DNA of 64,000 nucleotides from Ostrinia nubilalis (Eukaryota > Arthropoda > Insecta > Lepidoptera > Crambidae), in contig NC_087104.1 in the NCBI RefSeq assembly GCF_963855985.1, positions 14,818,001 through 14,882,000 on the forward strand. Reading direction: 5' to 3'. The translations under genes and the position numbers were made by a program. Position 1 is the first letter of the stretch. Every line of letters begins with the position of its first letter. Below, piece after piece: positions 30,946 through 43,900 of this stretch. The notes beneath the pieces are model-generated. The model saw only the letters and a program-made list of their open reading frames with translations. It was not told the DNA's origin and searched no databases.

Positions 30946-33900
30946 ATGCAAGCGGCGCCGGCGCGCTACGTGTCCGTGAGCGAGCTGTATTCGACTGACG
31001 AAGTGGAGCTGCTGCTCGACGAGATCCGCGAGCTGGAGCCCACGAGCTGCCGCGGCGAAGACGTGCAGGTACGGGGCTCAACACTCGTCTAACTCTTCGA
31101 TATCATTCCCTATAATGCATTGCACTTAACTGTCACTATTACTTTGTAGAAACCTGTTCAAGTCATGTCTGTTTACTTTATTAAAGCCTAAATCACACAT
31201 TGCTTGGCTATGTGATTTCTTGACCCATGCATGTTACTTTTGAAATTTATTATTCTTTATTGCATTAAAATATGTACATTGGTAGATGTAATGCTTGGAG
31301 GTTGGAGGCAATCTCTTTATTAACCCGTTATGGTAGATGATATTTTTCATTGGCAGTTACAGCTGGGTAAAATTTAATAAAATTAGAAAAAGTTAATGGC
31401 TAAAGATTTTTCTATAGCAACAATTTACTTTTGCAGTACCTTGCCAATCTTTTCTGTAAATCAGCTGATCAGTCTTTTCTAAATTTACACTGTCAAATCT
31501 GAGGAGTATACTAATAAATTTTGAATAAGGTAAGAAATAAAATATCCAAGTTTTTTATTTTAAGATGATATAATTATTCTATTTTATTGTCATTGTTGCA
31601 TGCATGGTCATGGTCTTGATAAGAGACTTAATTGCTTGTAGAAAGTTATTAAGAAAAAGAGATTTGAGATCCCTACATTTAAGCATATAATAAAATTATG
31701 CTAACTGTATATTAGACTAAAGTGCTACGATGCAGTGACATTTAGTAATATTTAAGATTTTATGTCTGTAATTTTTTTCTTACGGTGTTAGCTTATCATC
31801 AACATGTTTAAGTGCTCTGAAAATAGCCTACATAATAACTATTATAGGATTTGAATCTCTTACTGAATGCCTCAAGAACCAGATTGGAATCAGACAGATG
31901 ATTGGAATGTTGTTTCACGGACATAGATTGTCAAGTAGCAGAATGGAAAAGAATTTGAATACATAAATCGTACTAGCTTCTAATAGCTAAATTTAATTTG
32001 TCACAGATTGTCAAAAATTATAGCTTTTATGTTTTAAACATACTGTAAAGTTCATCAAAATTTGTTCAGTAGTTTTTGCGTGAAAGAGTAACTAACGTGT
32101 TAACATCCAGGTATTCATACAAACTTTCACATTTTTAATATCAGTAGGATAGCAAAATGTAGAATTATTTCCTTTGTAATCTTGAAGCGACACTGTAATT
32201 TATATCTTCGAAAATCACGCATTTCTTAAGTCATTAGTCAGTCATCACCGTCGCAGGATTTCGAGATAGCCGGGAGCGGGTGCGGCGCGGGCGGCGGCGG
32301 GCGCTCGCCGGCCGGCACGGAGGCCACGGAGCGCTCGTGGGACTCGCACGCGCACTACCGGCGCGCGGCGGGCGTGCGGGCGCGCGCGCTGGCGCCGCTG
32401 TACTGCCGCGCGCGGCACCTGCTGACGGCGCGCGGCGCGTGCACGCTGGGCGTGGTGCTGCTGGCGGGCGCGGCGGCGGCGTGCGTGTGGGCGGCCGTGG
32501 GGCTGCGCGCGGCCGAGCTGCCGCTGGCGCCGCGCGTGCAGCTGCTGCAGCTGGCCGCGCTGTCGTCCGCGCTGCTGCACGCCGCGCTGCTGCTCATGCA
32601 CGTCTCCGGCCTCAACGCGCTCATGCCCATCGACTGGAACAAGCTGGTCAGTCCGCACGCCCACACCGCACACCGCATGGCAGTGTGATCTGTGTATCGT
32701 CGCTTGCCTCTCTAACTGACGTATCTGACATTTTTTTCGAAACTGAGTTATCTACACCATCTTAATCAGTTTCGCAAGACGAATCGATCTGTCCGATCGC
32801 CTGAAAATTTTGCAAAATGTCAGTTACGTCAGTTAGAGAGGCAAGCGACGGTATATTACGAAGAATCAATACATATAAAAAGAAATACTTAAGTTGAAAC
32901 TTGCGGTTGTTGCAAAACTAGGTTGGCATAAAGTTTCAGTCGAGTTGAAAAGATAAGTTTCTTAAGACTGAGTGCTGAGGTTTTTTAGAAACTTGTATGT
33001 GTTGAACACTTAGTATTGTATCTGGTTTGCAGAGTACGTTGACCAGCGCGTGGAGCGCACTGTCGCTGACGCTGGGCGGCGCGCTCACGCTGCACGCCGT
33101 GCTGTGCGCGCCCGAGTACCGCTGGGCGCCCGAGCACATCGCGCGCCTGCTGTGCTCCGCCTCCGTGAGTACCGCGCCCGCCTCCCACGCACAGGGCCCG
33201 TGCCCGGCGCTCACGCTGCACGCCGTGCTGTGCGCGCCCGAGTACCGCTGGGCGCCCGAGCACATCGCGCGCCTGCTGTGCTCCGCCTCCGTGAGTACCG
33301 CGCCCGCCTCCCACGCACAGGGCCCGTGCCCGGCGCTCACGCTGCACGCCGTGCTGTGCGCGCCCGAGTACCGCTGGGCGCCCGAGCACATCGCGCGCCT
33401 GCTGTGCTCCGCCTCCGTGAGTACCGCGCCCGCCTCCCACGCACAGGGCCCGTGCCCGGCGCTCACGCTGCACGCCGTGCTGTGCGCGCCCGAGTACCGC
33501 TGGGCGCCCGAGCACATCGCGCGCCTGCTGTGCTCCGCCTCCGTGAGTACCGCGCCCGCCTCCCACGCACAGGGCCCGTGCCCGGCGCTCACGCTGCACG
33601 CCGTGCTGTGCGCGCCCGAGTACCGCTGGGCGCCCGAGCACATCGCGCGCCTGCTGTGCTCCGCCTCCGTGAGTACCGCGCCCGCCTCCCACGCACAGGG
33701 CCCGTGCCCGGCGCTCACGCTGCACGCCGTGCTGTGCGCGCCCGAGTACCGCTGGGCGCCCGAGCACATCGCGCGCCTGCTGTGCTCCGCCTCCGTGAGT
33801 ACCGCGCCCGCCTCCCACGCACAGGGCCCGTGCCCGGCGCTCACGCTGCACGCCGTGCTGTGCGCGCCCGAGTACCGCTGGGCGCCCGAGCACATCGCGC

Positions 33901-36012
33901 GCCTGCTGTGCTCCGCCTCCGTGAGTACCGCGCCCGCCTCCCACGCACAGGGCCCGTGCCCGGCGCTCACGCTGCACGCCGTGCTGTGCGCGCCCGAGTA
34001 CCGCTGGGCGCCCGAGCACATCGCGCGCCTGCTGTGCTCCGCCTCCGTGAGTACCGCGCCCGCCTCCCACGCACAGGGCCCGTGCCCGGCGCTCACGCTG
34101 CACGCCGTGCTGTGCGCGCCCGAGTACCGCTGGGCGCCCGAGCACATCGCGCGCCTGCTGTGCTCCGCCTCCGTGAGTACCGCGCCCGCCTCCCACGCAC
34201 AGGGCCCGTGCCCGGCGCTCACGCTGCACGCCGTGCTGTGCGCGCCCGAGTACCGCTGGGCGCCCGAGCACATCGCGCGCCTGCTGTGCTCCGCCTCCGT
34301 GAGTACCGCGCCCGCCTCCCACGCACAGGGCCCGTGCCCGGCGCTCACGCTGCACGCCGTGCTGTGCGCGCCCGAGTACCGCTGGGCGCCCGAGCACATC
34401 GCGCGCCTGCTGTGCTCCGCCTCCGTGAGTACCGCGCCCGCCTCCCACGCACAGGGCCCGTGCCCGGCGCTCACGCTGCACGCCGTGCTGTGCGCGCCCG
34501 AGTACCGCTGGGCGCCCGAGCACATCGCGCGCCTGCTGTGCTCCGCCTCCGTGAGTACCGCGCCCGCCTCCCACGCACAGGGCCCGTGCCCGGCGCTCAC
34601 GCTGCACGCCGTGCTGTGCGCGCCCGAGTACCGCTGGGCGCCCGAGGACATCGCGCGCCTGCTGTGCTCCGCCTCCGTGAGTACCGCGCCCGCCTCCCAC
34701 GCACAGGGCCCGTGCCCGGCGCTCACGCTGCACGCCGTGCTGTGCGCGCCCGAGTACCGCTGGGCGCCCGAGCACATCGCGCGCCTGCTGTGCTCCGCCT
34801 CCGTGAGTACCGCGCCCGCCTCCCACGCACAGGGCCCGTGCCCGGCGCTCACGCTGCACGCCGTGCTGTGCGCGCCCGAGTACCGCTGGGCGCCCGAGCA
34901 CATCGCGCGCCTGCTGTGCTCCGCCTCCGTGAGTACCGCGCCCGCCTCCCACGCACAGGGCCCGTGCCCGGCGCTCACGCTGCACGCCGTGCTGTGCGCG
35001 CCCGAGTACCGCTGGGCGCCCGAGGACATCGCGCGCCTGCTGTGCTCCGCCTCCGTGAGTACCGCGCCCGCCTCCCACGCACAGGGCCCGTGCCCGGCGC
35101 TCACGCTGCACGTCGTGCTGTGCGTCGATCTATTGGAACGCTGCCTCGAAATTCCGATCGACCAGCAAATCAAGCGCCGCAAGTGGAACTGGATCGGCCA
35201 CACTCTCTGAAGGGATCCCGATCACATCCCCAAGCAGGCTCTGAATTCGAACCCCAAAAGAAAACGCAAACATGGTCGCCCCAAGCAAACGTGGCGGCGC
35301 ACTGTGGCAGACGAGGCGAAGAAGATCGGCAAGACTTGGAGCGAGATCAAACGCGAAGCTCAAGACCGAACGCGATGGAGGATTGTTGTGGACGCCCTCT
35401 GCTTCACCTAGGGAACATAGGACCTTAAGTCGAGATTATGAAATCTGATTGGTTATCCAAAACATTTTTTCGCTCCGCTCCGGCGTGGTGGAAACCGGGA
35501 CTAAGACTAAGTGAGCTGCCACACTAGCGGATTGCAAGCGTTTGTAATCCGCCAGTGTGGCAAGGCCCTTAGTATATGCAGTCATGCAGTGTGTTTATAG
35601 TTTTCTTAGAATCTACTAAAGCCTGGTCCGTGAGCACGTAGAATTTTGTCCAATGACCCCAAGCTACCCATCCCTATCGCTCGCGCGTAATTATGTTGCT
35701 GTCGCGACTGTGCGACGGGCGCCCGCAGTGAGTGTGCGAGCTTGGGGTCATTGGACGGGATTCTACGTGCTCACGGACCAGGCTTTACTAAGTTTTTCAG
35801 TACTAAGAATACATTGTCCCCCGCAGGGCCTGGGGCTGGGCGGCGCGTGCGCGTCGGGCGCGCTGCTGGGCGCGGCGGGGCGCGGCTGCCGCGGCTGGTG
35901 GGCGGCGGCCGCGCCCCGCGCCGCCTACCGCGCCGTGCCCTCCGCCCCGCCCGCCCCCGCCGCCCCCGCAGCCGCCGCCGCGCCCGCCTTCGAGCAGGAC
36001 GAACCCTTATAG
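30946..36012 (+). CDS. Four-membrane-span protein A (MARVEL-like topology), 4 exons, 276 aa
   Basis: Exons: 30946-31068, 32257-32646, 33033-33164, 35827-36012. All introns are phase 0 and GT-AG, and the join is 831 nt. The start ATG follows GC-rich leader sequence. The N-terminal 41 residues are acidic and cytoplasmic-looking (ELYSTDEVELLLDEIRELEP). Hydrophobic spans are about 94-118 (GVVLLAGAAAACVWAAV), 135-160 (LAALSSALLHAALLLMHV), 178-200 (SLTLGGALTLHAVL) and 216-235 (GLGLGGACASGALLGAAG). A Pro/Ala tail ends EQDEPL. I do not recognise the family. Four spans with cytoplasmic ends and a similar downstream neighbour suggest a MARVEL-type membrane-organising protein. Exon 3 is the first unit of a 126-bp tandem array that adds 15 further splice donors before exon 4. 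Confidence 0.6.
32000..32152 (+). repeat. RTE-type LINE 3' tail
   Basis: The text GTTCATCAAAATTTGTTCAG, then TAGTTTTTGCGTGAAAGAG and ATATCAGTAGGATAG near 32152, is the familiar 3' terminus of dispersed LINEs in Lepidoptera. It is non-coding and truncated. Confidence 0.5.
32697..32851. mobile_element. TA-flanked MITE
   Basis: The 155-bp element has ends TCGTCGCTTGCCTCTCTAAC and the inverse GTTAGAGAGGCAAGCGACGG. TA flanks both sides (32695-32696, 32852-32853). The duplication suggests a Tc1/mariner-type MITE. It lies in intron 2 of four-span gene A, just after exon 2. Confidence 0.7.
33081..35124 (+). repeat. 126-bp tandem array carrying exon end plus splice donor, 16 full units
   Basis: Units start GCGCTCACGCTGCACGCC at 33081 and every 126 bp after. 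GTGAGT donors recur at 33165 and then each 126 bp to 35055, 16 in all. A 28-bp partial unit at 35097-35124 runs into a LINE fragment. Each unit holds the last 84 bp of exon 3, the donor, a 30-bp intron stub ending CACGCACAG and a short linker. Copies are almost identical; two have GAGGAC where the rest have GAGCAC (near 34646 and 35024). Because 126 is divisible by three and contains no stop in most frames, long open frames cross the array on both strands. Confidence 0.97.
35125..35430 (+). repeat. RTE-type LINE C-terminal fragment
   Basis: The residues RRKWNWIGHTL, then PKQALNSNPKRKRKHGRPK, TWRRTVADEAKKIGKTWSEI and RWRIVVDALC are the conserved tail of a moth LINE ORF, broken by a frameshift and stop near 35210. 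It abuts the last partial unit of the 126-bp array. A short piece of the same LINE end lies inverted at 43862-43925. Confidence 0.7.
35517..35563. repeat. Small perfect-looking hairpin
   Basis: TGCCACACTAGCGGATTGCAA and its near inverse TTGTAATCCGCCAGTGTGGCA are separated by 4-5 bp. It is probably a fused pair of MITE ends. Confidence 0.5.
35619..35785. mobile_element. Palindromic MITE, copy 1
   Basis: The 167-bp element begins AAGCCTGGTCCGTGAGCACG and ends with its inverse. The flanks read TACTA on both sides (35614-35618, 35786-35790). Inner arms include CCAATGACCCCAAGC. It lies in intron 3 of four-span gene A, and a second copy is at 43616-43825. Confidence 0.8.
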
Positions 36013-39000
36013 GTACGCTGTTGTTGTCGGTTCTCATTAACACTAGAGTACACGCGCGGACTACTATAGTAGACCAGGGTAACATATTACGCTATAACTT
36101 TTTGAAAACTTGCGCCAGAGAGCTGGCATTTCAGGAAAGCCTCGTTTACTAAATTTGTCAGTAAGCCAGTAAAGCTTGGATCGCTAGCGTCTGCGCACTT
36201 TTCTAAAATTGGCCGTCAAAACTGCGGGTCTACTCAAAAGCCCGAAATCACTCGACAAAAAAACTATGAAAGACTTGCAACAAATGGATTTTTAACCCGT
36301 GTACCAGGCAGTAGAAAGTCTTGAATACTATAACAGATAAAAAACTAATCATATTTTTTCAGTCAATTTTTTTTGTTAACTTTGGTCTCAGAGTGCAATT
36401 TTGGTCCAAAAAAATTACAACTTAAAATCTGTTTATAATGTTTGATCCCAAATATTTTATTTTATTTTAGTTTAGTTATATAAAAAAACTTTGATTATAA
36501 AATAACTATAATAAACACTTTTATCATTTACATAGTAATTCTATTCATAAATTGCTTACAAACTGATTCACAGTGATTTTAAATTGACTTACCAGAGTAG
36601 GCCGCGCGTTTATTCGTGTAAAAAAGGGGGCGCGTGTACTGCAGTGTTAAAGATCTTTCTCCAGGTAAGAAAGTCCTCCCTTGATCCTTACGTGCCCAGT
36701 GGTCTAATTCACGTAAGTCACGAAAAACAGTTCTAAATCCGTATTCACAAGGGTCATTTTGATAGAACGATTACTCGATAGGATCGCAACTCAGTGTTTT
36801 GTTGTCGTTAAAGTTTACATTTTTCGCACCGCGATCCCGTCACAATGTACCTACTAAATTAAAAAAATGAAAACTACACTTACGAGCAAAAGTATGGAAT
36901 CATCCCCTTGTGTTTTGTTCAGAGCGATCTTAAGAACTGAATGACTGTATGTATCTGTGGTATCAATTTAAAGTTTATAGTATTACCTTTAAAATGGCAC
37001 CATTTTTATTTGTCTTTTATTAGTTATTTAGTTTTTGTGATCGCTCGAAACAAACAGGATGATTCCATATTTTTGCTCGCGAGTGTACTTTGTACTCGTC
37101 CTTTGTCATCAGCTGTGAATACTCAAGTTTAAACATTGAGTGAGCTATAACAATTCTACATAAATAAATGTATCCTTTCTCAATTCCAGTGACCGCTCAC
37201 CACCACGCGCTTCTAAGCGCGCGCCGCGGGATGGCCGCGGCCGGCCTCTACTGGGCTGTGTACTTGTGGAGATGTTGCCAGTTTGCGTGGACCCTTCGCC
37301 GGTGCCTCTGCGGCAGTTGCCTATCACTACATGTTCAAACTGAGTCGATCGTTCAAGCCTTAAGGTCAGAAACAAATAACTATTTGATATTTGAAGTTAT
37401 GAACCATAGACAAACACCAACTTTCGATATCGGTACTTAGTGAAGAGTTGATATTTAATGTATTTGTAATATTACTTCCATCGTGTGGTGGATTCCTAGC
37501 GACGATGATCTTTTCTACGACATCAGTCATTATGTATTGTCTACTTGTATCTATCTGTGCCGATCGTCGCTAGACGTGTGGCCGCTGCTGATCGTACTCG
37601 GCCGACTGAGACGAGTGCGTTATGCCTAATATTTGTCAATATAAAGCCCTCACTTTGTATTGCCATAAGATGGCTTTACATTTTTATTACTCCTGATTTC
37701 AGATCAATATTTTGAGTAAGACTTGGTATTTGAACTGACATTTTCTGAAATTACTGATGGCCATTATGTGAGTTCGAGGCCCCCTTTTGGTAATTGTGTA
37801 AGGTTCAAGTCTCAAGTTGTTTACTTAAAATCAACTGTAGTTCATGTAAACTGTTGTAATGTGTATGTTTAAGAGTTGCATGGGATAGGCCATCCCTAGC
37901 CCTGATTGTGGTTCGTTGCGGTCACCGACCCCGCCGCCTCCAGTGAATGGGCGGGGTGTTCTATTTGTCTTTGATTCCCGACGTTTGTCGCGTCGTTGGA
38001 GGTAGTCGTAGTCTACCGTGTTCCATTTCGAGTTGAAATCGTAACTTGACCAAAAATTTAACAATAAATTAATCGTACTAGGAAACCCTGAAGGTGAAAG
38101 TTCGGTCTCGTGTCATCCGCGCACCGCGCTTAGTGATATCGTTGTCATTCCTCGTGTATTTCATAGTGACGACGCGTGACGTCACGGATGACTCGTGACA
38201 TCACGACGCTGCCGGCACCACAGATTCATTTAACTTGACGACGCAACTAGAATGAAAAATAGATTTTAGTGGGATTTGCACCTAGTAGTGAATAGTCAAT
38301 AAATGATGATCGTGCTTTTGACCACAATGAGACGGTGCGTTGGTTGTAGCGTTATATGTAGAGTGAACGTAACGCAACAGCGTTGTTAATATAAAACAAG
38401 AATAATGGAGGTATCCGTTTACGTCGAACACTGCAAATTCCGATATATTACGACTCTTTCGCGTACACAGGTCGTATTTATCGATTTCGTTTTGCGGAGT
38501 ACGTTTGGAGCTGCCAATCAAACTAAAATCTGTTGCAAGTCTTGGCCTTGAATGAACTTGCGTCGTGTATGTTAATACGTATGTGTGTGGGCCTTATGGG
38601 GCAGTAGTCCCGGCCCGTGGCCCCGCACTGCCAGCGAGCCCGCGCTCGCTCTAGTCCACTGTTGTACGCAAGTCTGATTTTGACGCTAGTCCGTTTCGTA
38701 GCTTTAGTCGGTTTACTGTAATTTGATTACGTTCCTCGGGTAGTTCGCAACGATGATCATCATACCGTGGATAGAGTTTACCGAACCGATTTGCTGATGA
38801 TAGTGAGTTATCAATCCAAAGCCACCCTATTCCCGCTCCGTCTATGGTGCCCTTAAAATTACCCTGGCTATTTGATCATGTCTTTATGTGAATCTTTTAA
38901 TTTGGTATAACTGTATTTATAAAACGTATAATGTCTTCGAAAAAGAGTATGTACCTATGTCTTAAAAGAAGTTATTATGTGCATCATGCGGGAAAGGGGG

Positions 39001-40987
39001 AAGTTTTTGTATGATTAGCTGCTGCTGGCGGCAAGCACAAAGGAGGTTCGCCTCTACGCGGTATTGATGAGATGGTTGCGGTAGTTTGCACAAGTTAGGT
39101 CCAGTCTCGCCGACGAGGCCCGCCCGGTCCCCAGTCCGACACAGACCGCTGTATACACAAATGTAAAAGGGTAATTTCGACTTGTAAGCGAAATATATTA
39201 TTCCGTTAAGAGTGATTATTGTTGTATAGATGGGTGAACCATACTACGTATTATGTATGTCAGATCTTTATTTCCTCGTAAGCTTGTACTGGATTGAATC
39301 GTTTGCATGATATTTATTATTATGAAGTTCGTAAGCGACATTTGTAATAGTTAGTCGTAAGGAGAATTCGAATATATTAAGAATTGTTATAGGAAATAAT
39401 TTTATACTGTCTGATCTCGTACACGCTCCATGAGCTTAGGAAGTTTATACTGTTCTTTGGTTGACGTAGAAGACGTAAAGGAGCAGGCTAGCGGCGCCCC
39501 TGCCAAGCTGTGTCTAGACAGACAGACGCTAAGGATTCTATGTATGTAACCTATTGGGAATATTTTGCAAATCTAAGAAATTATTCCAATGTTTTAATTT
39601 TTTGAAAAATTACTCAACGAATATTGGTTGAATTCAAGTTGTAAAAGTGACTACTTACTACTACTTTGCCTGGCCCATTCCCATTTTATTTGGGGTCAGC
39701 CCTCCGCGTCATGCGTCTCCAGGCGGCTCGGTCCTGGGCTGTCTTACTGTTAACTTGGGCTTCTTTAAGGTCTAAGGTAAAAGTGACTACATAGTCAAAT
39801 CAAAATTATCAATACCGTATTTGAATGGTAATATTTAAACTTAATAATTTGAAATGTCTTAATTATACATGATTTTAATGCATCTAGCACAAAATTAGAT
39901 TTTAACTAATGTCACAGTGAACCGTTATGAAGTTTGTGTTTTAGTTCCAAGTTTTACTCGCAAGCAATAAGTATCGATGGCAGGTGGGGGCGCTCCAGCC
40001 TTGGCGCGTTCTGGTTTCCCTTTAGCCACCTCACTCCTCGATTATTTCCCGTCCTCATCCGGCACCTTGTTACGCGCGTTAGCGAGTTCAGTTGGGCCAC
40101 CTCGTCATACATATAACTAGTCAACATTTGTTACTAGGGCTTTTTCGTTTGAAATACGATCAGTAAAATTCTATTAAAAAACGCAGTTTGACTTTGAGAA
40201 ATTACCTACGATATCCATCTCAATTGATGTTAAAATGTCCATGAGGTATCTTACCTTTTTAAGACACCCCTGGTGAATAAGTGATAGACAAACTCTGGTG
40301 GATAATTACAAAAATTTCGTACGATATACTCAATAAACAATTGATTCGTATTTGCAAAATGAATCAATATCTTGTTTGGATTAATTTAAATTAAGTAAAA
40401 CCAGGGAGACGTCTTGATGCGAGTGGCCGCTGCTCGCGCGCCGTAGGCCGCCCGTTCCGTTCCCGACGCATACATATCACGACCAGTTACATTCCACTTC
40501 TGTTTGTAAATACACCTTTCGATTCGGAATTGAATAGATTCGTTTGTAATATTTTTACAGACCTTTTGAGATTACTGTTCCGCATGTGTTTGTCTTTACT
40601 GTATCGATTTATTCCGTAAGTGACAGGTGTACGATCTCGATCAATGTGCGAGTCATTTTTACTTTTAAATTTTAATGATAATATATGGTTTTATACAATT
40701 CTTTGGTTTTTCTGTCACTCCCCACTCCGATCCCTTATCTAAGATTATCACGATCGCAGATATCCGTAAAATTTCTTTAATGGGTTATTTTATACTGTGA
40801 TTTCATAGATTAGATCTAAATTATGTTATCTACCGATTCACTCGTTTTAAAAAAGAATCTCTTTGAAGAGACATGAAATGCATCTCGTGTGCCGTGTTTT
40901 CGGATTTTTTAAATATCAAACAATTCAATTCCAAAGTTTATTAAAGGTACGAGTTTATAAAGGAAAAGTATTAAAATAACTAGTGGC
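36013..40987. other. Region between the two four-span genes
   Basis: It starts as the 3' UTR of gene A; AATAAA at 36510-36515 is the first signal noticed. The segment 37189-37440 follows a plausible acceptor (CAATTCCAG) and has a short open frame but no recognisable product. At 39661-39780, GGGGTCAGCCCTCCGCGTC and CTCCAGGCGGCTCGGTC look like a LINE fragment. The rest is AT-rich with nothing identified. Confidence 0.4.
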
Positions 40988-43900
40988 ATGAGTCGTGTGT
41001 CGGCAAGCGTGAGAGGGGAACTGGATATGGACGCGTACGAGGTGCGCGTGCTGCGCGAGTACTACAGCGACCACGCCTTCTTCCTGTCCACGGAGTGGTT
41101 CCTCAAGGTGCTGGCTGTTGTAAGTACGTATTCACTAACATAACGCCGTAGCTCGCTACAGGCAAATGACGTCCACTGCTAGACAGAGGCCTCCCCAAGG
41201 ATTTACACGACGGCCGATCCTGCACTGCCCGCATCGGTACTTCACCATCCGCGAACTTCACCAGATCGTCGGTCCACCGCTACGTCTTCCGGCCCGTGGC
41301 CGCCACTCGAGAACTTTCTTGCCCCAGCGGCCATCAGCTCTGCGAACTATGCACACTATTCACCACTTTTAAATACGAGTATGTAATTTTTACACCCTTC
41401 GCATTCGGCTGCTGTGTTTGTAATGATGCATTGATAAAAGTCTATGGTAATTTAGTCCCTCACATTTGTAATTATTTTGAGATAAGAATTTTATGTCGTC
41501 ATTAGATGATGTAGATGTATTACTTATTGATAAGATCTGACATTTCTAACAAAATTTGTTAGTGAATAAAGTTTCTACTGCAAATTAGTTCCAGTTCCTT
41601 AATTTATCGGAGTAGCCTTTATCGGCTATATCTAATCAATTTGATTATGTCGGCAGATCTTCAAAGCAAGGGTGTAAGTATGTAGATTATATTGATTTTT
41701 AAAATGACTAATATTGGCGTAGAAAAGACGGGAAAATTCTACCTAAATTTGTTGAAAAAACTCATGTTATCCATCTCTAGTTCTGTTGTTTTGTTATTTA
41801 TCATTATGCTGTTAAGGTGGTCAGCTGAAATAAATAATACCGACGTTTATCTTCGTTTCAACCTTATGTCGTCTACTGCTGGATAAAGGCTTTCCCACGG
41901 ATTTCCATAAAGTCCGGTACTGTCACGCATCCAGATATGTTTTCCGCGACTTGTAACAGATCGACCCACCCAGTGGCGCAGTAAAGTTTTCGAGTGCCGA
42001 CCACTAGCCGGAAGTACTAACTTAGTGTAGACGTTTATCTTTACAACTTATTTCCAGATGCGACTAATCTTACGCCCGTATTCACAAACATTACTATGAG
42101 GTCCCACAGTGCGCGTGGACGCACACGGTGACACACAAACCAATCACAGAGCTATATTCAACGTTGTGCGTTCGTTTTGTTGCCTCATGCCAAAAATCGT
42201 TTGTGAATACGGTAGTTAATCAATTAGTTAGACACTGTGAGTATAATGTGTGACACGTAATAAACAATTGGAATATGTGGCGGGGCTTGCAGATGGGCAG
42301 CATCGCGCTGTCGGGCCTGTTCCTGGGCGGCGGCAGCTGCGCGGGCGCGGCGCTGGCGGCGGGCGGCGCGGGCGCGGCGCTGGCGGCGGCGGCGGCACAG
42401 GCGCTGCTGTGCGCGGCGCAGGCGTTCCAACTGCCGGCCCGGGCGCCGCGCGCCTGGCTGTTCGCTGTGAGTCGCTCGCACTGACATCAAAGGGCTTAAG
42501 CCTTGATCACACGTACCGAGTAAACGGGCGAGACAGTAAAATGTTTACTCAGTCGAAACAGTGATTTAAACGAGTAGCTGTTCACACGTGTTCTGAAATT
42601 AGCACAGTCAGTTCAGTTCTATTGAGACTTTTCTTTTTCTCTAATCTGTGGACGTGACGTCAATCTTGGCCGAGTGGCGGGTGGCGAGACAGTGCACGTT
42701 CAGACCTGCCGAGCGAGCGAGCGAGACAGTGCGAGGCAGCGGGAGGGTGGATACTCGGCCTAGTAAGTTGAACGGGAGTCGAGCTACTGTCTCGTCGCTT
42801 TGCTCGGCCGAGCACCCGGCCGATCACTCGGCGCTATGTTCATATGCACCGAGTACTCGGCCGACAGCACTGTCTCGCCCGATTACTCGGTACGTGTGAT
42901 CAAGGCTTTAGTGTGCTCACTAGTGAGCGCGTTTCAAAATATATGAAAATTTTAGTTCTTGAAAGTTTCCGCTAGGGGCGCGCTGTACAATCCGTCATAC
43001 ATTTAATGTAATTTTTCACTAGTGAGCACGTTTGATGTAAACTCACACAGCCCTAAAAAATCCCTATAGACGAGTTCAAAACTTGACAGTTTTAATTTCA
43101 AAATCACTTTACGGAGTAACTTTGCTCCTGGCAAAGTGACTTCGGAATTACAACTGTCACGTTTTGTAAATTGTGGTCTCTAAGGAGGCTCGGATTTGAA
43201 ATACTCATACCAAAAAAGATGTCATGGACATAAAGTATCAAGACTGATGTAATCTTAGAATAATTAGCTTATTTGAACTTAGATATTGCAAAATAGAAAT
43301 TACCTGATGTAAATTACAAATGAGTATTTTCCTTATCAGTCCGTACATCTACCAATCTATTTTAGTAATCATATTCTAAATTTCATCACATCATTAGTGT
43401 GTGATTATAATTCTCATTATAGCAGTAGACGTGCTAAGTGTCTCGACAACAATTGCCTCAATTTCCAATAAAAATAATTGTTGATTGTGCACGATTCCAG
43501 GACATCACGGTGTCTGTGGTGATGGGAGCCATAGTGTTGGTGTCGGCCATCCTCAGCGCCGTGTTCTGCGAGATGGGCACGGCCGCCGGGTACTTGTTGC
43601 TCGTGAGTTCACCTAAAGCCTGGTCCGTGAGCACGTAGATTCCCGTCCAATGACCCCAAGCTGCCCATCCTTGTCACTCGCACGTAATTATGTTGCTGTC
43701 GCGCTCGCACACTCACTGCGGGCGCGCGTCGCACAGTCGCGACAGCAATATAATTACGCGCGAGCGATAAGGATGGGTAGCTTGGGGTCATTGGACGGGA
43801 TTCTACGTGCTCACGGACCAGGCTTTATAAAATAAACTTATTGGCTTGATTGACGAAGTACTTATACTTACTTAGGGTCCTATGTCCCCTAGATGGGGCA

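Noticed and set aside
32936..35428. Four long open frames (700-790 codons) on both strands
   Set aside because: They are products of a 126-bp tandem unit lacking stops. Only the forward frame continuous with exon 3 is even potentially translated.
37168..37440. 90-codon frame after a plausible acceptor
   Set aside because: It could be a 3'-UTR exon of four-span gene A, but nothing supports translation.
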